Assembly (NCBI GenBank): GCA_963971425.1
Contig: OZ020522.1
Span: forward strand, 3,012,168 to 3,076,167
DNA length: 64,000 nucleotides
DNA from: Bryoerythrophyllum caledonicum
Lineage: Eukaryota; Streptophyta; Bryopsida; Pottiales; Pottiaceae
Direction of reading: 5' to 3'
Made by a program: the position numbers and the translations under genes. Below the pieces are notes generated by a model. It did not search any database. It saw nothing but the letters and a program-made list of their open reading frames with translations, and had not been told where the DNA came from. Of the stretch, positions 33,758 through 51,053 are shown one piece after another (the stretch's first letter is position 1; every line of letters begins with the position of its first letter).

Positions 33758-34317
33758 TTTCCCACTAAAATCCCTCTTAGTAAGTTTGAACCCTCTTACT
33801 AAGTTCGACCCTCTTACTAATTACTTAGGGTTAATGATCCCGCCCATTTCGCCGTCGGATGGTGGAATTTTCTATCGACGAGATAGCACTGTAGCGAATC
33901 TTGATTCTATGTAGCGAACGTAGACGGATCGTTGTTTTCTCGTCACGACGCAGTCGCCACTGCAGATTTAGCCATCGCCATGACGAGCTCTGTAAGGATA
34001 AACTTCAAGCAATTTACGGCACTCTCGTAGATTTTTTGCAGTGAACTTCACGTGATTCAGTGAGGAACTGACTCTGTCGTCACGTCGTGCATTAATTTCC
34101 GCAGGAGTACTATTAGTGTGACCTAGTGCGGAGGCAGGGGATGATCTGAGGTGCGATTTGGTTCAGGGAAGGGTTTGGTGTGAGCAGGGGTCGAGGAAGG
34201 GGCACCGAAGTGGCAGGATCTGGTCCTCCTTGGCACAGGGCTGCGGTAGAGGCGAGGGGAGAGGAAGCAGCAGTAGACGGCGAGGGAGAAAGAGAGAAGG
34301 TTGGAGGAGAGGGAGAG

Positions 34318-39421
<5,104 letters not shown>

Positions 39422-39585
39422 ATGTGATTGTTGCAGCTTCTGATTGCGTAATTCAATAATGATTGTGCACAACAGGAACCGTTGTTGTTCCTTATTCTGA
39501 TATGTTACATGGTTTTAAGTCATGGGTGTGCCGCAAATGGATTACATACTTTTTCTCTGTTCTCGTAAGCTTGGGTGACAATCCA

Positions 39586-40284
39586 TCAATACCGCGACCA
39601 CTTCGGTTTGGACTTCGATTCCTTTTCCTCCGCAAGCTGCCGCTCCCGCATGCGACAAGCTTCCTCCCTCAACGAGACCGCGAACTGGGTCCCCACGCAA
39701 TGGCGCTTGGAGCCCGGAGAGGGGGGCCTCAGCTTGCAGTTTTTGTCCTTGTCGCATCGCGGGGGACAGTCAGCCCCTTTCTTAGTCTTGATATGCAAGG
39801 GATTAGAGTTCGGGCCCATGTGCGACCGGAACTGCGCCCCTTTCTTCCCGCCTCTGCCGGGACTGCGCGCTCTGCGACTCGCTCCTGGGGGCTTGGGCTT
39901 GAACTCCGAGTGGTTGCCGAACGCAACATGACCACGCGCGTGCTGCCGGTGTACGTTGGACGGCTTCTTGCTGCCGCCTTGGTAGCCGCCGCCGCCTATG
40001 TAGCCGCTGCCTTGGTAGCGAGCGCGCTCGTTATGACGAGGTACATTCCCATCTCCATGGTATATGTTTTCCTTTCCCTGACCGCGTCCATGGTATGTAT
40101 TCTCCTTCCCCTGACCGCGTCCAGACACACAGACAGCGTTTTGGGATCCTTTTGAACCGGTGAAGCTTATGAGACCTACGAGTTGATCCCGTGCAGATGT
40201 GAGCGCTTGCGCCAAGCTCGACACTACGTCCCATATGTTGCCCAGCGGCTCGCTTTCGCTGTTTCTTCGCTTCATCCCCTGCAT
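39586..40284 (-). CDS. Unrecognised Gly/Arg-rich basic protein
   Basis: An uninterrupted frame of about 232 codons lies on the minus strand. I do not recognise a family. The N-terminal third is helical-looking (WDVVSSLAQALTSARDQLVG). The middle is Gly/Arg/Tyr-rich with a tandem GRGQGKENTYHG / GRGQGKENIYHG repeat. The C-terminus is Lys/Arg-rich with four cysteines (CPPRCDKDKNC and RHCVG) and a charged helix (LREEACRMRERQLAEEKES). Composition is protein-like and hydrophilic, while the overlapping plus-strand frame is not. The sequence just before the ATG reads as a possible splice acceptor (CCACAG), so upstream exons may exist. It converges on alanine aminotransferase (stop at 39421). An RNA-binding-like role would be a guess. 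Confidence 0.55.
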   Translation of the reverse strand: MQGMKRRNSESEPLGNIWDVVSSLAQALTSARDQLVGLISFTGSKGSQNAVCVSGRGQGKENTYHGRGQGKENIYHGDGNVPRHNERARYQGSGYIGGGGYQGGSKKPSNVHRQHARGHVAFGNHSEFKPKPPGASRRARSPGRGGKKGAQFRSHMGPNSNPLHIKTKKGADCPPRCDKDKNCKLRPPSPGSKRHCVGTQFAVSLREEACRMRERQLAEEKESKSKPKWSRY

Positions 40285-41814
40285 CACTGTGGCGTCAAAA
40301 TTCGGACTGAGAACTGGATACTAAGCGTGAAAGCACAAGCTAAGATATTTTAGTCTGGTGCATTCCGTATGTGCCCACGAAAGTGGCGCCAGTCGTGGTC
40401 TCTATGTTCGCAGGTAAAAGCGGTGAAAGAATATTGACTCCCACTACATGGTGCGTGCTTTAACACTAGCTATAGCATTTTTTGACATTTCAGCTTCATT
40501 TACGAAATTCAGAGTTTTGAAGCATATGCAATTTCATAACGATAGAGTAATCCCAGTCAAACCCCTTAGAATACCAGTGGAGACGAGATTGGTACACAGA
40601 TTCTTGGACTTTTATACACCTCGGACAGAAAAGAACTTGACGACAAGCCCTCAATTCGTACATTGAACCGAACAATGTTCTAGACAACTTCCAACCCGCA
40701 TGATCAGCTCTGCATTGTCACCCAATCCCAGCACTATGAGACACGACCTAGAAGCTCAATAAACCTCTGTTAGGATTCAGCTCTCCAAATCAAGTGGCGC
40801 CCGCTTGACTTCTCTTATTCGAAAACATTACAAACTATACACCAGAGGAGGGGTACCTGTGATGGTGCTGCATTTGTCTCAGAATGCTTCCGATTCCTCT
40901 CCAAAGCCCGAGATGAGGGCTCAAAATCTCATGAGATGAAGAAGCTACTGACATAGAGAAGCGTCACTGATGAGGGTTGAAGCGAAAGATAGTAAACGAG
41001 ATGAGGAAGAAGAACGTTGAAAGATGGGAAAGAAGGACGGAGCTGAACTTTAGGTGCAGCGGTGCGTCCCTTCCCTTCAAACGACAACACCAGGATATTT
41101 TACCTTTCGCCACACCAGCGAGCTCATCCCATGAAAACGATGATGGTTATGAGAGTTACTAGTTCATCAAAACCTCCGATGCATGGATTCGAACAGTTAA
41201 ACTAGTTTCCCTGTGGAAACTGATGCCTTCAAACTGTCTCTTCATGTCCTGGAGGTACCGGTTCAGTCAGCACTTGCAATTCCCTTCAATACCTCACTGC
41301 ACAGCCGCTATCAGAGATTCTACCAGTATGTCAACTTCACTTGAAGGTTAAGAAATACATAAACCTGCAGATGGCTGATCGCGGCTCCAGCTTGTAGAGC
41401 TGGAATTGTAGCCCTGGACAAATCAAAGTGGCACGTAACATATCACCAGATGTTAGGAGTAATTCCTTTGGCAAGGCCGGGAATGCCAACACTAAGAATT
41501 GAAATATATTCAGATATTTTTATTAAGTCTAAGTACTAATCTACGATGACATTGCACCGTGGCAGAATACATGCTCTGCGACCGAAACGACCAAAAAACT
41601 GGGGATATCTCTATTGACTGTCCACTGTCAAGCAAAAAAATCGACTAACTCGAATATGAGGAGGTAGAGAACGCCTAAACATGTAGCACATGGATGCTTG
41701 CCTGGGAGATGGAACGTCGAACAAAAGAACAGCTAGAGTTATGGCACTCTGGAACCCTGATGCAATAGAGTTCTCTAGACTCCTGTTTCCCGTATACTGC
41801 TCGAATCCGACAGT
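40285..41814. other. Non-coding stretch between two minus-strand genes
   Basis: No exon could be supported. It may contain 5' exons of the 39.6-40.3 kb gene and the 3' UTR of the PLAC8 gene. No repeat is recognised. Confidence 0.45.
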
Positions 41815-42408
41815 TTAATACCTAGACATCTCCTGCTGCGGAGGCGGAACAGTCATACGCGGCTGAATCAAGCCGTCTCTCTTGTCGAGCTCCAGCTTGT
41901 GTTGAGTCTGGATGCATGCGCACACCGTGCAGTACGCAATATCTGCGACGCGGTCGGTGATAATCGCGGCCTCGTCAATGAACGGAATATCCGTGACCAT
42001 GGCCGCAATCCAGCAAAGGCAGTTCACATACTGCGCGATGAACATAGTAGCGATAATGCAGTTGTCACACTTGGTGTTCTGAATCTGCAGCGCGTCCTGC
42101 AGCATGAAGCGCGTCGCCGAGACCGCCATCGTGAAGCACAGCGTCACCTCCACCACGGCGCAGAACTGCGGGCACTTGGACTCTCCGCACGAGCCGCTGC
42201 ACGGCATGCCGCCGCCGCAGCACTGGTACCGCGACCAGTCCCCGAACAGCACGCGCCCGCGCTGCTGGTACGCTACCAAACACGGACACCACATCGCGTA
42301 GCAGCAGTACCCCGGCGCCTCCACCGGCGTGTGCATCAGGTCCGAGTGCCACACGTTCGGCAAATGCTTCCGCGCCTCAAACGCTCCCATATTCTTCGAC
42401 GACGCCAT
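41815..42408 (-). CDS. PLAC8-family cysteine-rich protein
   Basis: PLAC8 (Cys-rich) proteins in plants are small membrane-associated proteins linked to organ size, metal transport or Ca2+ handling; the exact role of this subgroup is unknown. The single exon encodes 197 residues from MASSKNMGAFEARKHLPN, which I prefer over an in-frame Met eight codons upstream. Features: EAPGYCCYAMWCPCLVAYQQ with the CCxxxxCPC core, then YQCCGGGMPCSGSCGESKCP, a hydrophobic segment around VVEVTLCFTMAVSATRFMLQ, CDNCIIATMFIAQYVNCLCW (a second hydrophobic segment) and DIAYCTVCACIQTQHKLELD near the end. The Cys pattern fits a conserved plant PLAC8 subgroup. Intact, intronless within the coding part. Confidence 0.88.
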   Translation of the reverse strand: MASSKNMGAFEARKHLPNVWHSDLMHTPVEAPGYCCYAMWCPCLVAYQQRGRVLFGDWSRYQCCGGGMPCSGSCGESKCPQFCAVVEVTLCFTMAVSATRFMLQDALQIQNTKCDNCIIATMFIAQYVNCLCWIAAMVTDIPFIDEAAIITDRVADIAYCTVCACIQTQHKLELDKRDGLIQPRMTVPPPQQEMSRY

Positions 42409-43021
42409 CGCTGCCGACAAGCCCTCTCTCAAACCCTAGGGGAGCGCAACCATCACCAGGAACCTCTGTAACACACAAGAAACGCGAGAACTCCGCCGTC
42501 CGAGATCCGTTCGCGGCGAGAGAGAGGTCGGCAGAAAGCGCCACTCCGAGAAGGTGGACGGGCGAAGAAAAGCGGGGCAGAGCTCCAGTGCGCTCCGCCA
42601 AGGACACAGACAAGATGACGAGCTTGGAAGCTTCTACTTTGAATTAAAGTATCCTAATAACGATATTTAGTGTTCGCAACACTACTTACGAAGTGAAAAT
42701 GAAGTTGAAAAGCACGAGCTGGTGAAGTGCTTCCAATTGGAGCGGTGGCTAAATTTAGAGAGGTGACCTTGGCTGCGGTCACGGCGATGGGAGAATAGAA
42801 AGTGGGCAGGAAAGTAGGAGGCATAACGATTCCCTGGTACCCGGATCCGGGGAGGGGATCGATGCACCGGTGTTGGTGAGCATACCCGTGTAAAATGTAA
42901 CTCCCGCAACGCTCAAGAGGGAGAAGTAGTTCAATATTAAAATATTATCCTACGCATTGGTAACCCTACACACATGATTAGTCCAAATTGGAGGGTGTTA
43001 CATTTTTTTGGAAAGTATAAA
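42409..43021. other. PLAC8 upstream region
   Basis: This is the probable 5' UTR and promoter of the minus-strand PLAC8 gene. No other gene is seen. Confidence 0.45.
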
Positions 43022-43353
43022 ATATTTGTCTAAGGTGATACCCATGTAATGCCAAGGTCATACCCTTGTAATATCTATGCAATACTTGTGTAATACCTAG
43101 GTGATATCCGTTATGTCCAAACTACTATGTTAAATTTAAACAAATTTGTTCGTACAAGGGGTGTCCAAACTAAACCAATGTGTACGGTACTACATGAAGT
43201 GGTCACTTTTGGACACTACATGTCGAACTAATTATTTTTCCAACATAATAGTGGTTTGGATACAATGGGTACCACCTAGGCATTACATGGGTATCATCTA
43301 GGTATTACATAGGTATCCCTTTAGCATTACATGGGCATCACTTAGATAAATCT
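43022..43353. mobile_element. Fold-back MITE with ~110-bp arms
   Basis: The arms at about 43022-43130 and 43245-43353 are imperfect reverse complements. They are built from repeated GATACCCATGTAATGCC-type words, with inner edges ATGTCCAAACTACTATGTT and AACATAATAGTGGTTTGGAT. The interior is ~115 bp and non-coding. The target duplication is not clear. Confidence 0.75.
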
Positions 43354-44753
43354 CTTGAATTTGAACATTCTCCATTTTGAATTAATTATATACAGAACTA
43401 ACTAGTACGTAAGGTACTTAGTCTTTGTCCGTTGGGCATCGATTTAGTGGTGGGATAAATAGACACTCTATTCACGTTGGCCTCTACTAGAGGCTGGATT
43501 TTCTCTTCTTCTTGTTTTTTTTTTAACTTCCACATTGATTTCATGTTTATTCAAATTGGAAGCCCTCTCTTCTAATGGAACATATCCACGAGAGGAACTT
43601 CCAATTTTTTTACAACTTTTTTCCCTCATGATAAATTCTTGGCACTTCAAAAAATTTAGACTACAAAAGAAGTTACTGATAAGAATTTTGCAAAGCCAAA
43701 GGCAATAGGAACAAACATGAGTTAAAATTTCATGCGCACAAAGTCAAATAGGAATAGACAAAGGCAGACATAGTTCATTCAAATTATAGTGTAAAACAAT
43801 GTCATTCCTCACATGTGGTCTAAGGTTTTCATATGAAGAAAGTAGTAAGTTCTACTTCAAAATGTTTATGTACATGCTACAAAGTTGACGCAACTTTCAC
43901 TAAAGAGTCTGTATGCTACACATAACTACGAGCTGCTACAACTCAACTAATCTTTCTTCAATGCCATGAAGTAATCCTTAAATCTGGGCAATCCAAACAA
44001 CAAACCATCGATATTTGCACACATAACCAAAAAAAATTTGAGTTAGGCTAAAGGCACACTAATCTAAAATAACCTAAAATAAGTTAGAATAACATAGAAT
44101 AACCTAGCAAAACCAAAGAATATAATTGAAAAGCCTAGAAAAACCTAGCAAAATCATCTAAAACACCATTAAAATTTTTAATGCACCTCTAAATTGCCCG
44201 CTACAAAAAGCAAAGTTAACAACTTCTAATTTAGGCATTAGGAATTCTCTATACATGAACTAGAGTAGTTTGCACCGAATTAGCAGCAACCAACACACAA
44301 AAAACTCCCGCATTACAAATCTAGTATTATTGTTTGTTTTTATTTACAAAAACAACACCAGTAAGCATCAAGAATCCTTGCAACAACACGTAAAGGATAG
44401 AGCGTAGAGACTGCAGAGTGCACTAAAACCTTAAAAAAATAGCGATCCACCTACGGCAAACAAAGCCATTCTGCTACACGCTCCCTTTTGGAGACACCTT
44501 TCCTCCGTTTTGAGGATCAACTACTAGACAAATATCAATCATGTTAGAAACTTGTGAAGTAGACTGCAGCCAAAAATGAAACAGAGAGTCCATACCTTTA
44601 CATCAAACAACGATTCCATAACCAACATATCCACCATCCAAGCAAACCCAAGAAGTTACATCACAAAAAAAAAACCATGTATCAACAACAAACCCATCGT
44701 TAGTAACAACAACAAAAAGCAACGCATGCAACAACGTGTACAAGTATAGCTAA
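43354..44753. other. Gene-free stretch with a SINE 3' fragment
   Basis: No gene. About 43416-43520 (+) is a diverged 3' domain of the SINE family (ATTTAGTGGTGGGATAAATA ... CTAGAGGCTGGA, then a T-rich tail). The remainder is AT-rich. Confidence 0.5.
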
Positions 44754-46166
44754 GGGCCTCTTTACACTAGAGGCGAGAGGCCGTGAGGAGAGAAATTTCA
44801 GCCAATAGGAGGCGTAGAAATCGAGAAGACCAAAGAATGTCACTTTACACCCGATTTTTTTAGCCCAAGGGACAAAGGAGGAGAAAATGACATGGACAAC
44901 ACTTTTGTCCTTCGTGGCAGCAAAAAGGAACATTTTTCAAGGCCCCGGATTTTTAGTCAGGCCCACCTAAAGAGGTGGGCCTGACGCAAAATCCGGGAGG
45001 CCATTTGGCCAAAATTCTCAAAGCCAATCATTTTTATTTTTTAAAGAATATTTCAGAACGGCTACTTTTACTAGTGGCCAATTTCTTGACTCGTTTTCTA
45101 CCCAACAGCTATTACTATTCATTCCTGATTGTCTTCTTTAAAGACAGCTCCTTGATCACTAGAAATCATCTTTTTCTTCTTCCTCATATGTGACTAGGAA
45201 GTGGTATAGGTTTGCTTGTTTTTTGAGATTTTTTTGCCCAATTTTTTTGCCCAATTTGTTTTGCCCAATTTTTTTGCAATTTCAACCATGTATTAATCTC
45301 TGAATTTTCATAGTAACACACATTAGTACATTCATACACAAGCATATGGAAGTGAAATGATCATCAAAACGTCAAAAAAACAATCGGAAGGGCCTCATTT
45401 TGGGACCTAAAGATTGAAGGCAGCATAGTAAAAGGGTAGGAAAGTCAAATTGTCACACAAAGGGGGGGGGAGAGAAGGTTGGTGGCACACTTCACAAGGC
45501 ATTCCCCTTCCTTGGGCAAAGGTCCACGGCTCAAACCCCTATGGCCGTGCCCTTTAACGAGGCTCAATTGGGGGGAAAGGGGGAGGCACCTGGCACCGGC
45601 TTAAAGGCCAAGGCCTTTAAAAGGCTAAATTGGCCAAATCTAAATCTGATTATTTTTTTAAAATTTCCAAAAATTTGATATGCAAAAATCTTACGGGTAT
45701 GGTTTTTTTTTATTCTTTTAAAAAAAAATTGATGCGTACACATGAGTATGAAATAACACAGAACTTTATAGAAGGAAAAAATACACACACACAAACCTTT
45801 TTTTTGCACATCTTGTTTTACAACAATACAAGACCATCATCACCACAAGCTTCTTCCTCCTCTCCCCCAGAGTGCTGAAACTTCAATAAACAAGGCAAAA
45901 ACGAGAAACAAAGAAGCCAAAGACACCGCCAACAACTAAAAAGATAAGACCGATCTTGCGGTGGAAATGGGAGGTAGTGTAGTGGAAGTTACAACCAGCC
46001 CTATATTAGAAAATATATTAAAAAAATCAGCACTTTATTTTGTGGCCCCTTCTCACTTTACACTATATCCAAAGGCCGTCAAGTTCAAAGGTTGGCTTCT
46101 CAAGGATGAGCCATGGCCCTTGTGAGGTTTTCTCCACGGCTTCTCGCCCCTAGTGTAAGGAGGGCC
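44754..46166. mobile_element. Non-autonomous PIF/Harbinger-type transposon (1.41 kb)
   Basis: The TIRs are GGGCCTCTTTACACTAG and, from the right end, GGCCCTCCTTACACTAG, with similarity continuing through GGCGAGAGGCCGTGAGGAGA. The 3-bp target duplication TAA lies at 44751-44753 and 46167-46169. GG-starting TIRs with a TWA duplication define PIF/Harbinger (Tourist-like). No transposase is encoded. The interior is filled with AT-rich and homopolymer-bearing sequence. Its TIR differs from that of the autonomous element at 51.1-54.3 kb, so that transposase may not be its source. Confidence 0.82.
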
Positions 46167-46169
46167 TAA

Positions 46170-46562
46170 ATGCATGTTTACAACAAAAACATCTAAAAAC
46201 GTGTATTCAGTTGTTCGAGTACATGCATTCCATAACCTTGGACACGTCATACGATAATGTGGATGTGTAGTCACCTAGAATGACGGCCAATTCAAACCTC
46301 CACCTCAGATTGATACCCGCATATGAACACCCGGAATACGACTGATACCTAGGCAGTACGTGGAGCGCGCGAGAGGGACGACTCGTCAAGACGGAGAGAG
46401 AGAGGTAGAGACGACGTGACAGCTTCGGCTGTGGCGAGGCGTGGCTATGGCGGCCGATGACGCAAGAGGAGCGGGAGGAGCGGGAGCATCGAGGAGGTGA
46501 GGGTGGAGGTGGAGGTGGAAGAGCTGTGGAATTGTGCGGGGTGGATGCCACAGCATGAGTGA
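46170..46562. promoter_or_regulatory. Upstream region of the LIP1/LRR gene
   Basis: About 390 bp lie between the Harbinger-type element and the start codon at 46563. The last ~150 bp are GA-rich and look like 5' UTR. No promoter motif can be assigned with confidence. Confidence 0.3.
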
Positions 46563-49500
46563 ATGGCCGTGGTGACGGGAGACCGGTACCTGGAGCTGCT
46601 TGCGCGCTTCATCGAGGAGCACGCGTGCAGCTTGCTGGACGGGACGCTGGTGCTGAAGCTGAACCCCGTGGGGTTGCACTACGTGCAGGCGCGGCTGGAG
46701 GCGCTTCAGGAGCTGGAGCAGCTGCGCTCTGGCGCGCCCGTCGACTACCTGCGCGCCTACGTTGCGGACCTCGGCGACCACCGCGCGTTGGAGAAGCTGC
46801 GCCGCGTGCTGCGCCTGCTCGGCTCGCTGCAGGTCGTGGCCGTGCTGCCCGCGCCCGGCCGCGACCCCACGCCCGTCACGCTGCTGCCGTTCGCCAAGCT
46901 GCGCTCCCTGGAGCTCCGTGGCTGCGACCTCTCCACCACCGCGGCGCGCGGCCTGCTCCAGTTGCGCCCGATCCTTGAAAAGCTCGTCTGCCACAACTCC
47001 GTCGTAAGCAACATCCTCCTTTCGCTGTGACCAGCAATAGGTTTTCGAGCATCCACCGGAATTGAATTGGCTGGCTGAATTCCGTCTCCCTGGAATTCCT
47101 AGGGGTTTAGGTCCCCGCTCGTTGCAAGAGAATCGTTGCGATGGAGATTTGTAGTTCTTGTGACAATCTGTTGTGACCAGAAGGATGGTGCTTGGAATAG
47201 GTCAATTTCGGGAGGAGGTTTTGCTGCTCGCTCTTTGTGTTGCTTTTTTGATGAAATCCTTCCTCGTGTGGCACTCGAGCGCATGCGATGATCGTTGCAG
47301 TGCTTGAGCTTCGTTGTCGCTGGGGTTTTGTTTTTCTCCGCTGAGCTTCTAGTTTTCTCCCTAGTTGTTGAATTGCTGTGCGGAGTTTTTTGATCGTTTT
47401 ATTAGTGAGGAGAGCTATACAGCGAGGATTGTAGAGGCTACCATTTTAAGAGAAATAGGTATTGAAACGAGTTCTGTATCTTGTTCCTGTTGACAAGTTC
47501 TAACTGAGGCTATGGACTGTATTGTGGCGTGCAGAATGCTCTGAGGCATATTTTTGCGGAGCCGACCGTGGAGATAAATGTTGCTCAGAAGTGGAGCAGA
47601 CTGGCGGCTGTGGCGTGTCCTTGCAATAGGCTGGCCTTGATGGACGAGTCCTTGCAGCTTCTGCCTGCTGTGGACGCCTTGGACCTGAGCAGAAATAATT
47701 TTGCCAAAGTCACCAACCTTCAGAAATGCACTCGGCTCAAGTTCCTGGACCTTGGATTCAACCACATTTCATCCGTGGCGTCGTTGAACCAGGTACGTTT
47801 TTAGACCTTGTTTATAACTTGTTTTGTCAACAGTAATCTAAGGGTATACTCATCGCCAGCAATAATAAATAATTTTTTTAATGAAAAACTACATGATCTG
47901 GAGCCGATTAACTTCAGATAGTGTCATGGTCCGTTAGTCACAAATGATATCCCTGGAGAAATGATGTAACTGAAGGCTTATGTCCATTTTTTGCCCTCTG
48001 AAGTATCTTCTTTACAGAAATTGAGTCTCATGAATTCTCGTATGCCTAATTCTGAACGGCCAGGCTGAGGCTACAACACCCTCTCGAGGGACCCTAACCC
48101 CTGATTTTCCGACGCCTTTTGTAGTTGACAGTACATCGAGTCCAATGTGGAGCAGTGCACGAAATGAATGCAGTGCCTGCTTGATTGGACTTTTCGAAGT
48201 GCCAATGTTCACATGATGCCATGTCTTTATGTCTTACTTGGAGATTGTAATCGACGCAGGTAGTCGGTACGATTACCAAGCTGATTTTGAGAAACAACGC
48301 GCTCGTTTCGACGCGCGGAATAGAGACGCTTCTTTCTCTTGAAGCTCTCGACCTGTCTTACAATATCATTTCCAACTTTCACGAGGTGGAAGCTCTTGGA
48401 GTTAGTCTGCCCGTTCTTCAATCCTTGTGGTTTAATGGAAACCCTATCAGTGTCAGCTCGCATTATCGTGAAGAAGTTTTCAGCTACTTCCACGATCCAA
48501 CCAAGGTAGGCTCTTTTCCCGCTGCGAGTTCCTCTTCGGAATGGATGCGTTCGGGTCATTGCAGCCTTGGCTTGGCGGAGAATGCAACTGTTTGACCATG
48601 CTGGCCTGGTTTCGTGCCTTTGTTTTTGCCATGGAACTCGATTGTATACATGATTTCATTTTAGTTTAAATTCGAAAACTATACGTGTAGTTGATTTACC
48701 TACATTTCGTTTTGTCCATGTGGAACGTAGCAAGGGATCAAACGTATATTTCTACAGGATGTTATTCATGCTCAAATAGAAGCTCATTGAGGGTAATGCG
48801 ACCTCAGCATTTTTTTTCCTTCGCTCTTTCCATTTGTGACAGTTGAAAGTGGATGGGAAACCGATGACGAAGCTGGAGAGTTGGTTCATGCGTGGAATTC
48901 TTTCTCGGCGGACCAAGCAACGAGCTAGTTACGGTGTCTATGTACCTGCAAAGAGTTCCGACACACCCCTTTACGACGCTGGACCTTCGGAAGCTCTGCT
49001 TTCTCAATCTCGGCACGCGGCGAGGGTAATTCATGTTCTAAACATCTTAAAAAATTCTGCACTTGTGACCCTTGCGTGTCGACTTTTTACTCTTGTAATT
49101 ATTTGTGAGAGCTCCTTTAGCTAGCACGTTTGTATTTGGCGATGCAGTGCGGGTTAAATCTTCAGCATAAACCCTGTTTACAGAAAGCGATGGGAAATTG
49201 CTATCCCGGAAATTTATCTGATTTGCACCCCGTTTTGAATGACAGAAAAAGTGCACGCGATTGGCATCAATTGATGATTTGAGATCCACGCTAGTTGAAA
49301 GTGCTCAACAGGATCTGCAAGCCGCGGGTGCAGAGTCTGAAATTTCCTCGCCAGGCGCATCAGACGGAAGGGAGCAGCTAGACCCTGAGGTATCCCAGCT
49401 TATACAACAAATTGAGAACATGAAAAGGGAAGGCTCGAGTAGATGGCTGAACGACCTAGTTGGATTCTGGGAAAGTGGTAGCCGCAGTCCAGGTCGCGAT

Positions 49501-50439
49501 GACAATACGGTGGCGAACAGTGACAGTGGGAGTTGGTCACAGCGGAGGAGACGAGGCAAGGAAGAGGCCAGGAGAAGGTTGGAGGATGTAGCTATCTCCA
49601 AAGAACTTCAAGAAGCTGCGCATGTGCTGGAACCCGTGACGAAGTCCGATATGGAGGACGTTCACAACGTGGAAGGCAGCATGAGTTCATGGCAAATGAG
49701 TGAGTCTGGGAACGATGGGGCGCCAGCCTCTCCTCCGCATTACGACAGTGCCCTCATGCACAGACGGCAAAACTTGGTGAACGAGATGCTGCGTTTGCCG
49801 CTGGATATTTCCACATCGAGCGATCGCGATAGTGACTCCGTCGACGAGCATCAACTAGACTTCATATCAGACCGGACTAACAGCGACCCCAGCAGCCCGT
49901 TGTCGGTAGTGGACAAGCAAATCGATTTCCTAGAGTCAACATCTAAATTCCCTGATGCTGCCCGAGCCATCAACAATATTGATGAAGATGCCGCCCCCCT
50001 GTACTCGGATCTGAGCGACTCTGAAACCGGAAAGAACGATAAGGGAAAGTGGAAGACCGTCAGCGTGGCCGAAGAATCACCTGCTCAGTCTCCTCGAACC
50101 AACTCTGGAGGTAGTGCTCGCAAGCGAAAGCAGAAGAAAGCGCCGCGACGAATAGTGATTCTCGACCCAGAAGATGATGCGAAGGAATCCGTGCCGCTGC
50201 TGATTGATAAGGGTTATCAAACAGATATCGCGCCACAGCTTGCGACTCCTCCGTCGTCTCTGGTACGAAACTTATCACAGCCTTTCGTGAGCAATCGATC
50301 CTCCCCCTCCTCCAGTGTAAAGCGGTCCTCTTCTGCTCTTCCCGGGATGGTGAAGCAAAGCTCCTTCTCCCTGGCGAAGACTGTAGAACTTGCCAGTAAC
50401 CTTGGTAATGTCAATACTTCACGAAGGCTCAATCTGTAG
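46563..50439 (+). CDS. LIP1-domain leucine-rich-repeat protein (STK11IP-like)
   Basis: Exons 46563-47003, 47535-47792, 48260-48505, 48843-49025 and 49246-50439 join in frame to 773 residues. The N-terminal 147 residues (MAVVTGDRYLELLARFIEEH, LKLNPVGLHYVQARLEALQ, ELRGCDLSTTAARGLLQL) match the LIP1 domain found in plant homologues of LKB1/STK11-interacting protein. Leucine-rich repeats follow (about residues 165-300: LPAVDALDLSRNNFAKV, LKFLDLGFNHISSVASL, KLILRNNALVSTRGIE, LEALDLSYNIISNF, LQSLWFNGNPISV). After a conserved block (LESWFMRGILSRRTKQRAS) comes a long Ser/Asp/Glu-rich, probably disordered tail, including a basic patch RKRKQKKAPRR. The function in plants is not established; LRRs suggest a scaffold. 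Exon 1 is very GC-rich. Intact. The start is the first ATG of the conserved N-terminus. Confidence 0.9.
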
Positions 50440-51053
50440 CGTAGGAGTGGAAATTGTGAATAGATGTGAATATTATTTATTTGGTGGATACAGTTGTGTT
50501 CAATATCTTCTGCTTGAAGAGTGCTGAAATCTTTGCTTGGTTTCTTACGGTTTGGAGTTTTGTCATGACATGATATTTGACTTTGCATTTGACTTTGACG
50601 GTCCATTTATAGAAATGAACGAGGATAAAATGAGGTGTAGAAGTACAAGATCATGTTTGAAATCAATTTGTTAGAATTTTTGCATTCTTTGAGTTATTTG
50701 TGAAGGCAACCTCTAATTTCTATTCAGTTTATTTAAGTTTTGTGGAATATTTAAATGAACCATCTTCTTGAGGTCTTAGATTGGTCAATGCTTCATTGTG
50801 ATTATGTTCGATTTATGCTCTTTGCTGTATTTCACCTCCACATGTCATATGTCAGATGGAATTATTTGGATGAAACTATGGGGTATACTGCCCTAGGTAC
50901 ATCTATAGTTAGTAGTAAATAATGGGTATATATGGGTATGTATTGAGTACATTTGATTTGGTCCCTTCAAGGAGGATAAGGGGTCTATTAGTCCCTTGTT
51001 ATTAAGGTTTAATAAAAGCATCTTTGCTACCCCATACTACTTCCAACGAGAAA
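50440..51053. other. 3' flank of the LIP1/LRR gene
   Basis: 3' UTR and intergenic sequence, with no gene or element recognised before the SINE target duplication at 51054. Confidence 0.45.

Noticed and set aside
39463-40155. 230-codon plus-strand frame
   Set aside because: It is antisense to the 39586-40284 frame and hydrophobic and irregular in composition. It starts just after the alanine aminotransferase stop and probably overlaps that 3' UTR.
41899-42471. 190-codon plus-strand frame rich in His and Arg
   Set aside because: It is an antisense shadow of the clearly conserved PLAC8 gene.
49261-49601. Separate small genes on the minus strand inside 49.3-50.6 kb
   Set aside because: They are antisense to the last exon of the LIP1/LRR gene, which is continuous with conserved upstream exons.
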